From an uncultured Pseudomonadota bacterium (GTDB lineage: Bacteria > Pseudomonadota > Gammaproteobacteria > Burkholderiales > SG8-39): a stretch of 64,000 nt of DNA. The stretch's first letter is position 1; every line of letters starts with the position of its first letter. Location of the stretch: NCBI GenBank assembly GCA_903921325.1, contig CAIXPL010000028.1, positions 135,829 to 199,828 of the forward strand. The letters run 5' to 3'. Made by a program: the position numbers and the translations under genes. The notes beneath the pieces were generated by a model. The model ran no database searches. It was not told the DNA's origin and worked only from the letters and a program-made list of their open reading frames with translations. Positions 16,392 to 24,417 of this stretch are shown piece by piece.

Positions 16392-17159
16392 GTGAACGCA
16401 CCCAGTCCTCGTAACGCTGTCTCCTTCGCACCGGGCAATTATCAGTACGCACCCGGTGTCTTTCAGTACTCCTGTGGTGTGGTGGCCGATCCGGGTTACG
16501 CCATACGCCGGGTGCGCCTGCTGCGTGCGCTACCACTGGCAGCAGGGTTTGAACTGATCGAGCGTCACCTGGCAGAACAGGGCCGTCCGACCACCGCTTT
16601 TTGCGCTTGCGAATTGCGCTCACCCGCACCGTTCGATGACGCCGGCTTTATCGCCTTCAACCGGGTCTATGTGTCGACTCTGGATCGCTGGGGCATCGCG
16701 GCCGGTGAACGCAACCCGGTTGCACGCAGCAATGTGTGCCCGCAGTACGCGCCGCCAGCCGAGGTGTCGCTGTACGCCTTCTCGTACACAGTGGCAGCCG
16801 CAGATTCGCAGGCGCCGAGCTTTGTTGTCTCGGGTAGCGCCGAGGCCCCCGAGGGCCATGGCGGTTACGCCGGTCATGTCATTCGACCAGGCGATACATC
16901 ACCCGATGGGTTGCGCGAAAAGGCACGCTGGGTGCTCGGCGAGATGCGCCGTCGGCTGAACTGTCTGGGCATGGATTGGGCAGATATTGCCTCCACGCAT
17001 GTCTACAGCGTCCATGACATTCACCCACTTCTGAGGAGCGAGTTTCTGCCGCGCGGCGCCGCCCCTGGCGGCATCACCTGGCATGCGGTACGTCCACCGG
17101 TCGATCTGCTCGATTTCGAAATGGATGTACGTCGAGTCGCGCAGGAGTGGGTCCTCTGA
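16392..17159 (+). CDS. RidA/YjgF-like protein of unknown function
   Basis: A 255-residue protein if started at GTG 16392 (AAGG upstream); a TTG-initiated form from 16338 is possible. The C-terminal half resembles the RidA (YjgF) fold: 'FVVSGSAEAPEG' and a long helix 'KARWVLGEMRRRLNCLGMDW' followed by 'IASTHVYSVHDIHPLL' (RidA proteins show 'Q...N..A.L...G....D......Y..D'). The N-terminal half has 'YQYAPGVFQYSCGVVADPGY' and 'FNRVYVSTLDRWG'. It may be a two-domain relative of the aminomuconate-deaminase-type (CnbZ-like) proteins. It is divergent from the CaiB/BaiF gene. Enamine/imine hydrolysis is a family-level guess. Confidence 0.6.
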   Translation: MNAPSPRNAVSFAPGNYQYAPGVFQYSCGVVADPGYAIRRVRLLRALPLAAGFELIERHLAEQGRPTTAFCACELRSPAPFDDAGFIAFNRVYVSTLDRWGIAAGERNPVARSNVCPQYAPPAEVSLYAFSYTVAAADSQAPSFVVSGSAEAPEGHGGYAGHVIRPGDTSPDGLREKARWVLGEMRRRLNCLGMDWADIASTHVYSVHDIHPLLRSEFLPRGAAPGGITWHAVRPPVDLLDFEMDVRRVAQEWVL

Positions 17160-17293
17160 GCGGCCGGCGCGCGGGATGTGCGCGCACCCATCGGCGCTCT
17201 AGTCTCCCCGCATGCCTCAGCAGGAAAGTTTGCCCTTTCCCGGGCTGATTGATGGTTGAGACGTGCCCGGGCAGACCAAAGGCCCTGGGCGGC

Positions 17294-18289
17294 CTATTGC
17301 TGCGGAATCTTTTTAAGATTCGCGACCCGCTGCCAGCGGGCGATTTCACGCTCGACGCGCTGACTCATTTCCTCAGGGCTTGAGGGCAGCGCAACGCCAC
17401 CCAGGTCGGCCAGACGCTGCTGCACGTCGGGCTGGTCCAGGATAAGCCTGACCTCACGGTTCAAGCGCTCGATGATCGCCCGCGGCGTGCCGGGCGTGAC
17501 CGCGAGGCCGAGCCATGACATCGCCTCGACCCCAGGCAAGGTCTCCGCAACGACCGGCACACCGGGCATCAGCGCATAGCGCGTCCCCGCGGTAAGCGCC
17601 AGGGCCCGCAGGCGGCCACCACGGATCGGCGCAAACGAGGCCGTTGCGGTTTCAATCATCACGTCAATACGGCCGCCGAGCACTTCAACGATGCTCTGCG
17701 AGGCACCTTTCAGCGGGATGCCCACCATCTGGGTCCCCGCCTCAATGTTGATCAGCTCACCGACCAGGTGATGCAGGCTGCCGATGCCCGACATGGCATA
17801 GGTCACCTTGTCCTGGTGCACCCGCGCGTAATCGATGAATTCAGCGAAGCTCTTGTAAGGCGCTTCGGGGGCGGCCGACAGCACCATCGGATACCCGGTA
17901 ATGGTCGATACCATGGCAAAACTGTGCACCGAGTCATAGGGCACATGCTTCATCAACACGGCAGACACGGGATGACCGCCGGTAAGCAGCACCATCGTGT
18001 GACCGTCAGGCGGCGCCTTCACCACGATCTCATTGGCGAGAATGCCGGTGGCGCCCATCTTCTGCTCGGCCACGACCGGCTGACCGAGTCGCTCGGACAA
18101 CTTTTGTCCGAGCAGACGACTCACCAGATCGGCACTGCCTCCAGGTGCGAAGCCGATCATGAAGCGAATCGGATGCCGTGGGTAATCGCCTGGCTCTGCG
18201 GCCGCAGCCGGTCGGTTGGCGGACCACCCAAGCGCGATGGTGGCGAGACAGCCCGCGAGCAGCGCAGTTGCGCCGACGCCTTGATTCAC
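17294..18289 (-). CDS. Bug/TctC-type tripartite tricarboxylate transporter receptor (3)
   Basis: A 331-residue Bug receptor with a signal peptide ('ALLAGCLATIALGWSANRPAAA' region) and 'HPIRFMIGFAPGGSADLVSR' at the start of the mature protein, then 'VVAEQKMGATGILANEIVVKA' and 'PPDGHTMVLL'. The gene follows the CoxL-type large subunit gene on the same strand with a 32-base gap, so the two probably share a transcript; the receptor might import the compound that the hydroxylase oxidises. No TctA/TctB genes are near. It is convergent with the RidA-like gene. Confidence 0.86.
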   Translation of the reverse strand: MNQGVGATALLAGCLATIALGWSANRPAAAAEPGDYPRHPIRFMIGFAPGGSADLVSRLLGQKLSERLGQPVVAEQKMGATGILANEIVVKAPPDGHTMVLLTGGHPVSAVLMKHVPYDSVHSFAMVSTITGYPMVLSAAPEAPYKSFAEFIDYARVHQDKVTYAMSGIGSLHHLVGELINIEAGTQMVGIPLKGASQSIVEVLGGRIDVMIETATASFAPIRGGRLRALALTAGTRYALMPGVPVVAETLPGVEAMSWLGLAVTPGTPRAIIERLNREVRLILDQPDVQQRLADLGGVALPSSPEEMSQRVEREIARWQRVANLKKIPQQ

Positions 18290-18321
18290 GATGGCACTCC
18301 CACTCTTTGCGCCTGGTTCAT

Positions 18322-20580
18322 TCAGTTCACTTGGCGCGCACGACGCATCTGCGCCGACAGTTCGATTGCCGACAGGGGCAACCGTGTCAGGGTCAGATCG
18401 TATTCGATAAGCGCGTCGGCCACCGCATTGGCAAGCGCTCCGGCGGTGGCCACGATGCCACCTTCGCCCGCACCCTTGGTGGCAAGCGGATTGGAAGGCG
18501 AGGGCGACTCCTCAAGCAAAATCGCGGTAACCGGTGGCGCCTCGGTACTGGTGGCGATCAGGTAATCGGCGAAGTGCGTGGTGAGCAACTGCGCCTGATC
18601 GTCGTAGACCAGTTCATCCAGAAAGGTTGCGCCAATACCCTGCACCGCGCCGCCGACCGCCTGCCCCTCAGCCAGTAATGGGTTCATTACGCGGCCGACA
18701 TCCTCCAGGGCCACGTAGGCAAGCACCTTCACCTGACCGGTATCAGGATCGACCGCCACATGGGCGACGTGGGTGCCATAACTATAGGTCGGTCCGCGAC
18801 TGTCATAGCGCAATGCGATCTCGATCTCGCTCGCCACCGGTGGCAGCGGCATGCGCTCCTCAATGCTGACCGGCTCGATACGCTGTTGGTAGATGCCAAG
18901 CTCGGCCAGCCGCGCCCGCAGCGCCAGAGCCGCCTGATGCACCGCGCTGCCACCGACGACAATGGCGCGACTGTGGAAGGTTCCCCAGCCTTGTTCCACG
19001 AAGGTAGTCGAGCCGTGAAATACTCGAAAGCTGGAGAGCGGCAGTTCGAGCGCATCGGCGGCAATTTGCGCAAAAACCGTCTCGTGGCCCTGACCCATGG
19101 TGGTCACACCCGAGTAGATGTCCACGGTCCCGTCAACTCGCGCCACCAGCCGGGCATTTTCCGAGCGCCCACCGCCGCTCGATTCCACAAAGCAGGCAAC
19201 GCCCACACCATGCAGCCAGCCATCGATGCACTGACCGCCATGCGGCAAGTCGCGATAACCGACCGCGTCCAACGCCTTGTGCAGCCCGGAATGAAAATCG
19301 CCGATGTCGTAGGCCGCCTCGGCTTCGATCGGCACCAGCTTGCCGATCGCATAGGGCATGTCGGCTTTGCGAATCAGGTTGCGCTCGCGCACGGCCACCG
19401 GATCCAGACCCAGATCGCGGCAGGCAATGTCAATCAATCTCTCGCGAAAATAATTCGCCTCATAGCGGCCGGGGCCGCGCAAGGTACCCACCGGTGTCTT
19501 GTTTGAGACGATGGCGGTGACTTCGCATTCATAATCTGCAATTGCATAAGGACCGGGCAGGTATTGCGCGATCCGCGAAATGGCGACGCCGCCCCCGGTG
19601 CGAACATAAGCGCCCAGATCGGCAGTCACCGAGCCACGCAGGCCGATGATCTCGCCCTGCCTGGTCATGGCGATTTCCAGTTCGCACTCGGTTTCGCGGG
19701 CGTGGTTGGCCGACATCAGATGCTCACGACGGTCCTCGATCCAGCGCACCGGGCGATCGATCTGCATGGCCGCCCAGGGAATCAAAAAGTCCTCGGGGTA
19801 AAACTCGCCGCGAATTCCAAAACCGCCACCGATATCGGTCTCAAACAGATCAATTGCGCTCTCAGGCAACTCCAGCATGCCGGCCAGTACGGAGCGATTG
19901 AAAAACGGCACCTTGGTGGCACCCCAGACCTGCAGACGGGCGCCGTCCCACTGCGCGGTCAGTCCGCGGGTTTCCATCGGTGCGCCGGTATGCCGATGGC
20001 AATGAAACCGCTCGCGGCGGGTGTATGGCGCACTGGCAAACCGCACTGCGGGTTCTCCGCGACTCACCGTATAGTGGGTCGCAACATTGCTGCCGACATG
20101 CTCATGAACCAGTGCCTCGATGGCCTGTGCCGCGTGCGCGGTGGCGACCGCCGGCAAGGGCTGGTAGTCCACCACAATCAGATCGAGAGCGTCCTCGGCG
20201 AGGTGACGAGTGTCAGCCACGACGATAGCAACCGGTTCACCGACAAAGCGCACCCGAGCGTCTGCGATCGGATATTGCAGAAACCGCTCCAACCCGGGCA
20301 GCGGTGCAAGGCGCATCGGGATGGTCTTGGCTAGCGCCCCGATGTCGCCTGCACTGGCTACCAGCCGAACGCCCGGCAGTGCCCTCGCCGCCGCGCAATC
20401 GATGGCCACGATTCGTGCGTTGGGATGCGGGCTACGCAGCACCGCCGCATGCGCCAGCCGCTCAAAAGGTACATCGTCGGTGAAGCACGCCGTACCGGTC
20501 AGAAACCGCCGATCCTCGACCCGCTTCACCGGCGTGCCGGTCAACGAACCCTGCAATCGAACCTTGTCGGGTGCGTTCAT
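18322..20580 (-). CDS. Xanthine dehydrogenase/CO dehydrogenase-type molybdopterin large subunit (CoxL form II-like)
   Basis: A 752-residue molybdenum hydroxylase large subunit. The start is the ATG complementary to 20578-20580, five bases after GGAGG. Features in order: 'RVEDRRFLTGTACFTDDV' near the N-terminus, the 'ETDIGGGFGIRGEFYPED' molybdopterin motif (~residue 270), 'PVGTLRGPGRYEANYFRER' (~390), 'TTMGQGHETVFAQIAADAL' (~510) and the C-terminal 'ATKGAGEGGIVATAGALANA' with the catalytic-type Glu (~720). The 'RGPGRYE' loop is the form II type, not the AYRCSFR loop of true CO dehydrogenase. Medium FAD (CoxM) and small 2Fe-2S (CoxS) subunit genes are absent here, so partners must be elsewhere. 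The oxidised substrate is unknown. Confidence 0.86.
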   Translation of the reverse strand: MNAPDKVRLQGSLTGTPVKRVEDRRFLTGTACFTDDVPFERLAHAAVLRSPHPNARIVAIDCAAARALPGVRLVASAGDIGALAKTIPMRLAPLPGLERFLQYPIADARVRFVGEPVAIVVADTRHLAEDALDLIVVDYQPLPAVATAHAAQAIEALVHEHVGSNVATHYTVSRGEPAVRFASAPYTRRERFHCHRHTGAPMETRGLTAQWDGARLQVWGATKVPFFNRSVLAGMLELPESAIDLFETDIGGGFGIRGEFYPEDFLIPWAAMQIDRPVRWIEDRREHLMSANHARETECELEIAMTRQGEIIGLRGSVTADLGAYVRTGGGVAISRIAQYLPGPYAIADYECEVTAIVSNKTPVGTLRGPGRYEANYFRERLIDIACRDLGLDPVAVRERNLIRKADMPYAIGKLVPIEAEAAYDIGDFHSGLHKALDAVGYRDLPHGGQCIDGWLHGVGVACFVESSGGGRSENARLVARVDGTVDIYSGVTTMGQGHETVFAQIAADALELPLSSFRVFHGSTTFVEQGWGTFHSRAIVVGGSAVHQAALALRARLAELGIYQQRIEPVSIEERMPLPPVASEIEIALRYDSRGPTYSYGTHVAHVAVDPDTGQVKVLAYVALEDVGRVMNPLLAEGQAVGGAVQGIGATFLDELVYDDQAQLLTTHFADYLIATSTEAPPVTAILLEESPSPSNPLATKGAGEGGIVATAGALANAVADALIEYDLTLTRLPLSAIELSAQMRRARQVN

Positions 20581-20691
20581 ACCGCCTCCGGTCATTGGAA
20601 AGAGTGATTCTAGTCGGATCGCTGCGGTACGGCCCCGCTGATGCGCGCTCCCAGTGCCGCTCAAGAGTACAGGCTACCGCCTCGTGGCCGG

Positions 20692-20719
20692 TGCTGGCGC
20701 ACCCGGCGCCAGCACCGGA
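20692..20719. other. Perfect inverted repeat capable of a strong hairpin
   Basis: CCGGTGCTGGCGC is followed almost directly by GCGCCAGCACCGG, separated by two bases, giving a long near-perfect GC-rich inverted repeat. It lies about 110-140 bases upstream of the CoxL-type start (minus strand) and about 240 bases upstream of recC. It could be a terminator remnant, a protein-binding site or a small mobile palindromic repeat (REP-like). Confidence 0.55.
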
Positions 20720-20786
20720 GTGACTCGACAAGCCACTCAGTGGCTCATGGTGTGAGCCACGGTTGCGTTCATAATTGGCCGCTGTA

Positions 20787-20880
20787 GCGTCGACCGTTCA
20801 GCGGCAGCGTCGACCGTTTGGCGGCCGTGTCGACCGTTGGATGCTGCGTTGACTGTTCAAGGGCTGCATTCACCGGGTGT
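20787..20880. repeat. Degenerate 20-bp tandem repeat, about 4.5 copies, upstream of recC
   Basis: Consecutive units begin at 20787, 20807, 20827, 20846 and 20866. The first three share the core GTCGACCGTT (containing the palindrome GTCGAC); the fourth is GTTGACTGTT and the last is partial. The period is 20, 20, 19 and 20 bases, close to two helical turns, so the cores would face the same side of the DNA. Position just before recC suggests a regulatory or protein-binding role, but a decaying satellite is equally possible. Confidence 0.7.
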
Positions 20881-20955
20881 TGTGCCGCCCAACGCCCGCT
20901 TTGGCATCTATCGTCACCCGATTCGCCTGCATTACCTCCGGACTACTGCCTGATC

Positions 20956-23900
20956 ATGCTGCGGGTTATATTTTCCAATCGCTACGAAGTGTTGCGCGAG
21001 CAGCTGCTTGCCACACTGGAGGCTACGCGCGGCTCGCCGTTTCATCAGGCGCAGGTCATCGTCCCCAGTGCTGCGGTGCGCCGCTCCCTCGAGCTGTCAA
21101 TTGCCGATCGATTCGGCATTTGTGCCAATGTCCAATTCGGCTTTCTTGCCGAATGGCTGTGGCAGCACATGGCCCGCAACATGCCCGAGGTGGCGCACGA
21201 GTCGCCCTTTGCAAGCGACGTGCTGGTCTGGCGCATCTATCAGATTCTTGGCGACCGTCAGTTCGTGCAGGCCTATCCACGCCTGCAACGCTATTGCCTG
21301 GCCGCCGACCCACGCATGATCCTTGACCTCGCGCGCACCCTCTCACCACTGATCGAGCAATACATCACCTACCGGTCCGATTGGGTCGAGGCCTGGCGTC
21401 AAGGCACACTGCCCTCGATCAATATCGCGCCAGCTTTGACCGATCGGTCGGCCGCGCAAGACCACGACTGGCAGGCGGCGTTATGCGCGCGCATTCTTGC
21501 TGAGGCAGGTATCACCGGCGAACACCCGATGAACCGATTTTTTCGGACGATCAAACCAGCTCGCCCCGGCGCCATGATCGAGACGGTGCAGGCCTTTTGC
21601 CTGCCTGCGATCGCTCCCCTGTATCTGCGCATGCTGCAGGGGCTGTCGAGTTCAACCGATATCGTGCTGTATGTCATCAATCCTTGCGAAGAATTCTGGT
21701 TTGACGTCGTGTCAGCGCGACGCCTGAGCTATCTGGCCGCGCGGGAAAAGCTGGATCATCACATCACCGGGCACCGGCTGCTCGCCTCGTGGGGACAGCA
21801 GACCCAGAGCTACATCGATGCGATCGTCGAGCAATCCGATCAGGGACCATCCGATGGTGGGGTGGACGATCAGGCGCTTTTTGTTGACGACCATCCCGAG
21901 CACTTGCTCGGTCGCCTGCAGCACTCGATTCTGCACTTGCAGGACCTTGCCCCCGGTACGCTACAGCATCAACCCACCGATCGATCGATCGAGGTCAATG
22001 TCTGCCACTCGCTCACTCGTGAGCTTGAGGTGCTGCAAGACCGCCTGTTGAATCTCCTGGCCGAACCGGACGCACCGGCGCTGGGCGACATTGTGGTGCT
22101 CACGCCTGACATTGATGCAGCAGCACCGTTGATCGATTCCGTATTTGGCACGGCCCCTGCTGCGCGGCGCATTCCCTACGCACTGGCAGGCATGCGCGTG
22201 AGCGTGGCCAATCCCGTCGCACGCGCCTTGCTTGATCTGCTGCACCTGGTCGGATCGCGTTACCTGGCGAGTGAGGTCTATCAGTGGATGCAGATGCCGC
22301 TGGTGGCGCGCCGTTTTGGTTGGTCACCGACCGACCTCGAACAACTGCGCGAGTGGATCAACCAGGCCGCGATTCGCTGGGGCGTCGATGGGGCGCACCG
22401 GGCACGCGAAGGCATGCCCGCCGATGCGCGATTTACCTTCCGCGATGGCCTCGACCGGCTGTTGCTCGGCTACGCGCTGCCCGATGGACTGCCTGTGCCG
22501 TTTCAGGGACTGCTGGCGAGCGGCCCGATTACAGGGTCCGATGCAAACTTGCTCGGCACGCTGATTGCCTTCATCGAACAGCTTGACGGCCTCCGCGCAC
22601 GCTTTGACCAACCGCTGTCAGCGAGCGACTGGCACGCCGCGCTGCTCGATTGCCTGAATCAATTCATCGATCCGGGCACCGATGCGCTCGATGAGTTGCA
22701 TGCGGTGCAGCACGTGCTGATGGCGTTGCACACCGAGATGGTTCGCGGCGGGCTGAGCCAAGGTCTACCACTGATCGTGGTCGCCCAGGCGCTTGCCGAG
22801 CGACTCGATGCACAGGCTCAGGGCAGCGTCGCCGGAGCGACCTTGACGTTTGCATCGATTGGCAGCCTGCGCGGTCTGCCATTTCGCTGTATCGCCCTGA
22901 TCGGCATGAATGACGGCTCGTTTCCAGCGAACAGTCAGGCCGGCGAACTCGATCTCATGGCATCGAGCCCCCGTCGCGGCGATCGGCAAGCACGTCGCGA
23001 TGACAGAAACCTGTTTCTCGATATTGTTCTATCGGCACGCGATCGTTTGCTGATCAGCTATAGCGGACTGGGTGTACGCGACAATCAACCACGACCGGCC
23101 TCGGTGCTGGTGAGCGAACTGATCGATTATCTGGCTGCTGCCACTGCCAGCGATGCACACTCGGCAGACTCGCGGCGCATGGCGCGCGACCAACTGGTGA
23201 TCGAACATCCGCTGCAACCGTTCTCCCTGGAATATTTCCAGCCAGGTGCCGACCCGCGTCTGCGCAGTCACCGCGAGGACTACTGCGCGGCGCTGGTGCA
23301 AAGCGGTCTTGCACGTCAATTGAAGCAGGCGCAGGCTGGGCAGTCGGGTGCAGTCGCGATTTCTACACAGGCACTGGATGAGGCACTGGCGTGGACATTC
23401 GAAGATCCATCCGATGAGGAGGACGATGCCTACGCCGACGCCGATGCGGCTGCCGCTGCCGCCGCGATCGAAGCGCTTGCGCCGCCGTTTTTCGATCAAG
23501 CGCTGGCCGACGATCCGGCCCTGCTCGATCAAGTCTCAAACGATCGGCTGATACGGTTTTTTCGTCACCCGGCACGTCACCTGCTGCGCCATCGCTTGCA
23601 AATCGATTTGTGGCAAATCGATGAGGCACTCGCCGACGATGAGCCCTTGAGCGCCGATCACTCCAGCAAGCGGCGACTCGCCCGGCGCCTGATGCCCCAC
23701 CTGCTCGCCGAGATCCCTGCACGGTCGCTGCACGCGCTGGCGCGCGCTGGCACCGAATACCCCTCGGGACCACTCGGCGACAGACTGCTGGCGCGTGACT
23801 TGCCTGAGTTCGAATCATTCGCAGCCAGCGTGCGTGCCGAGCTCACCGGATCGCTGCAGCCCGCGCAGACCTGGGCGCTCGAATTGACCTTGCCGGATCA

Positions 23901-24417
23901 AACCTGCCCGCTGACGGTGCAGTTTGAGCAAGTGTTCAGCAACGGACTGGTTTTGCATTACTTTGGGACGCAGCGCGCAGACGAACTGGTCGCCGCCTGG
24001 CTCAATCACCTTTGTCTCAATGCAATCGCCGCGCCTGCCATTGCCGCGCGCACGGTGCTGCGTTTCACCGACGAGTGCGTTCGCTTTTCACCGCTGCCCG
24101 GTGGCCGTACCGAGGCGCTCGCGCATCTGTCCGAGCTCGCCGAATTGTATCGGCAGGGTATGAGCGCGCCACTGCCGTTTTATCCACGCGCAGCACTTGC
24201 TTATATGCAAAAGGGCCTGCCTGAGGCCTACCGTGCATGGAACGCCAACACATTTGGCAGGGGATTACCCGGCGAATCAGAAGATGCCTCGATCACCCTG
24301 GCATTGCGCGGTGAACCCAATCCACTCGGTTCGCACTTTCAGCACATCGCACGCACCGTCTTTAAGCCTTTGCTTGCCAACACAACGGGGCTCACTACGC
24401 AGGCGCCACAATCTTGA
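20956..24417 (+). CDS. recC: Exodeoxyribonuclease V subunit gamma, RecC
   Basis: An 1153-residue RecC. I place the start at the ATG at 20956, giving 'MLRVIFSNRYEVLREQLL', the usual RecC N-terminus; the open frame upstream is unsupported. Family features are 'FGICANVQFGFLAEWLWQ' (~residue 50), 'GDIVVLTPDIDAAAPLID' (~378), 'LRGLPFRCIALIGMNDG' (~640) and 'SYSGLGVRDNQPRPASVLVSEL' near 700. RecC is the Chi-recognising, DNA-splitting subunit of RecBCD, with an inactive helicase-like core. It is about the length of E. coli RecC (1122). An acidic Asp/Ala-rich stretch (~residues 818-838) is an insertion-like linker. The stop overlaps the start of recB, and recD follows. Confidence 0.94.
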   Translation: MLRVIFSNRYEVLREQLLATLEATRGSPFHQAQVIVPSAAVRRSLELSIADRFGICANVQFGFLAEWLWQHMARNMPEVAHESPFASDVLVWRIYQILGDRQFVQAYPRLQRYCLAADPRMILDLARTLSPLIEQYITYRSDWVEAWRQGTLPSINIAPALTDRSAAQDHDWQAALCARILAEAGITGEHPMNRFFRTIKPARPGAMIETVQAFCLPAIAPLYLRMLQGLSSSTDIVLYVINPCEEFWFDVVSARRLSYLAAREKLDHHITGHRLLASWGQQTQSYIDAIVEQSDQGPSDGGVDDQALFVDDHPEHLLGRLQHSILHLQDLAPGTLQHQPTDRSIEVNVCHSLTRELEVLQDRLLNLLAEPDAPALGDIVVLTPDIDAAAPLIDSVFGTAPAARRIPYALAGMRVSVANPVARALLDLLHLVGSRYLASEVYQWMQMPLVARRFGWSPTDLEQLREWINQAAIRWGVDGAHRAREGMPADARFTFRDGLDRLLLGYALPDGLPVPFQGLLASGPITGSDANLLGTLIAFIEQLDGLRARFDQPLSASDWHAALLDCLNQFIDPGTDALDELHAVQHVLMALHTEMVRGGLSQGLPLIVVAQALAERLDAQAQGSVAGATLTFASIGSLRGLPFRCIALIGMNDGSFPANSQAGELDLMASSPRRGDRQARRDDRNLFLDIVLSARDRLLISYSGLGVRDNQPRPASVLVSELIDYLAAATASDAHSADSRRMARDQLVIEHPLQPFSLEYFQPGADPRLRSHREDYCAALVQSGLARQLKQAQAGQSGAVAISTQALDEALAWTFEDPSDEEDDAYADADAAAAAAAIEALAPPFFDQALADDPALLDQVSNDRLIRFFRHPARHLLRHRLQIDLWQIDEALADDEPLSADHSSKRRLARRLMPHLLAEIPARSLHALARAGTEYPSGPLGDRLLARDLPEFESFAASVRAELTGSLQPAQTWALELTLPDQTCPLTVQFEQVFSNGLVLHYFGTQRADELVAAWLNHLCLNAIAAPAIAARTVLRFTDECVRFSPLPGGRTEALAHLSELAELYRQGMSAPLPFYPRAALAYMQKGLPEAYRAWNANTFGRGLPGESEDASITLALRGEPNPLGSHFQHIARTVFKPLLANTTGLTTQAPQS

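Larger units (their letters stand above)
20581..20955. other. Intergenic region between the CoxL-type gene and recC
   Basis: These 375 bases separate two divergent genes and should hold promoters for both. I see no gene with a good ribosome site. The recC frame is open back to 20818, but the encoded stretch is Cys/Pro-rich, has no ribosome site and covers a tandem repeat, so I treat it as non-coding. Besides the repeat at 20787-20880 there is an imperfect inverted stretch around 20690-20720 built from 'CCGGTGCTGGCGC' and 'GGCGCCAGCACCGG', which could form a strong hairpin. Confidence 0.6.

Noticed and set aside
17239-17271. Inverted repeat CCCGGGC/GCCCGGG between two convergent genes as a terminator
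   Set aside because: Seven-base arms with a 19-base loop and no T-run; such pairs are expected by chance at this GC content.
20818-20955. 46-residue N-terminal extension of RecC
   Set aside because: It covers the tandem repeat, is Cys/Pro-rich, has no ribosome site, and the RecC family starts at the ATG at 20956.
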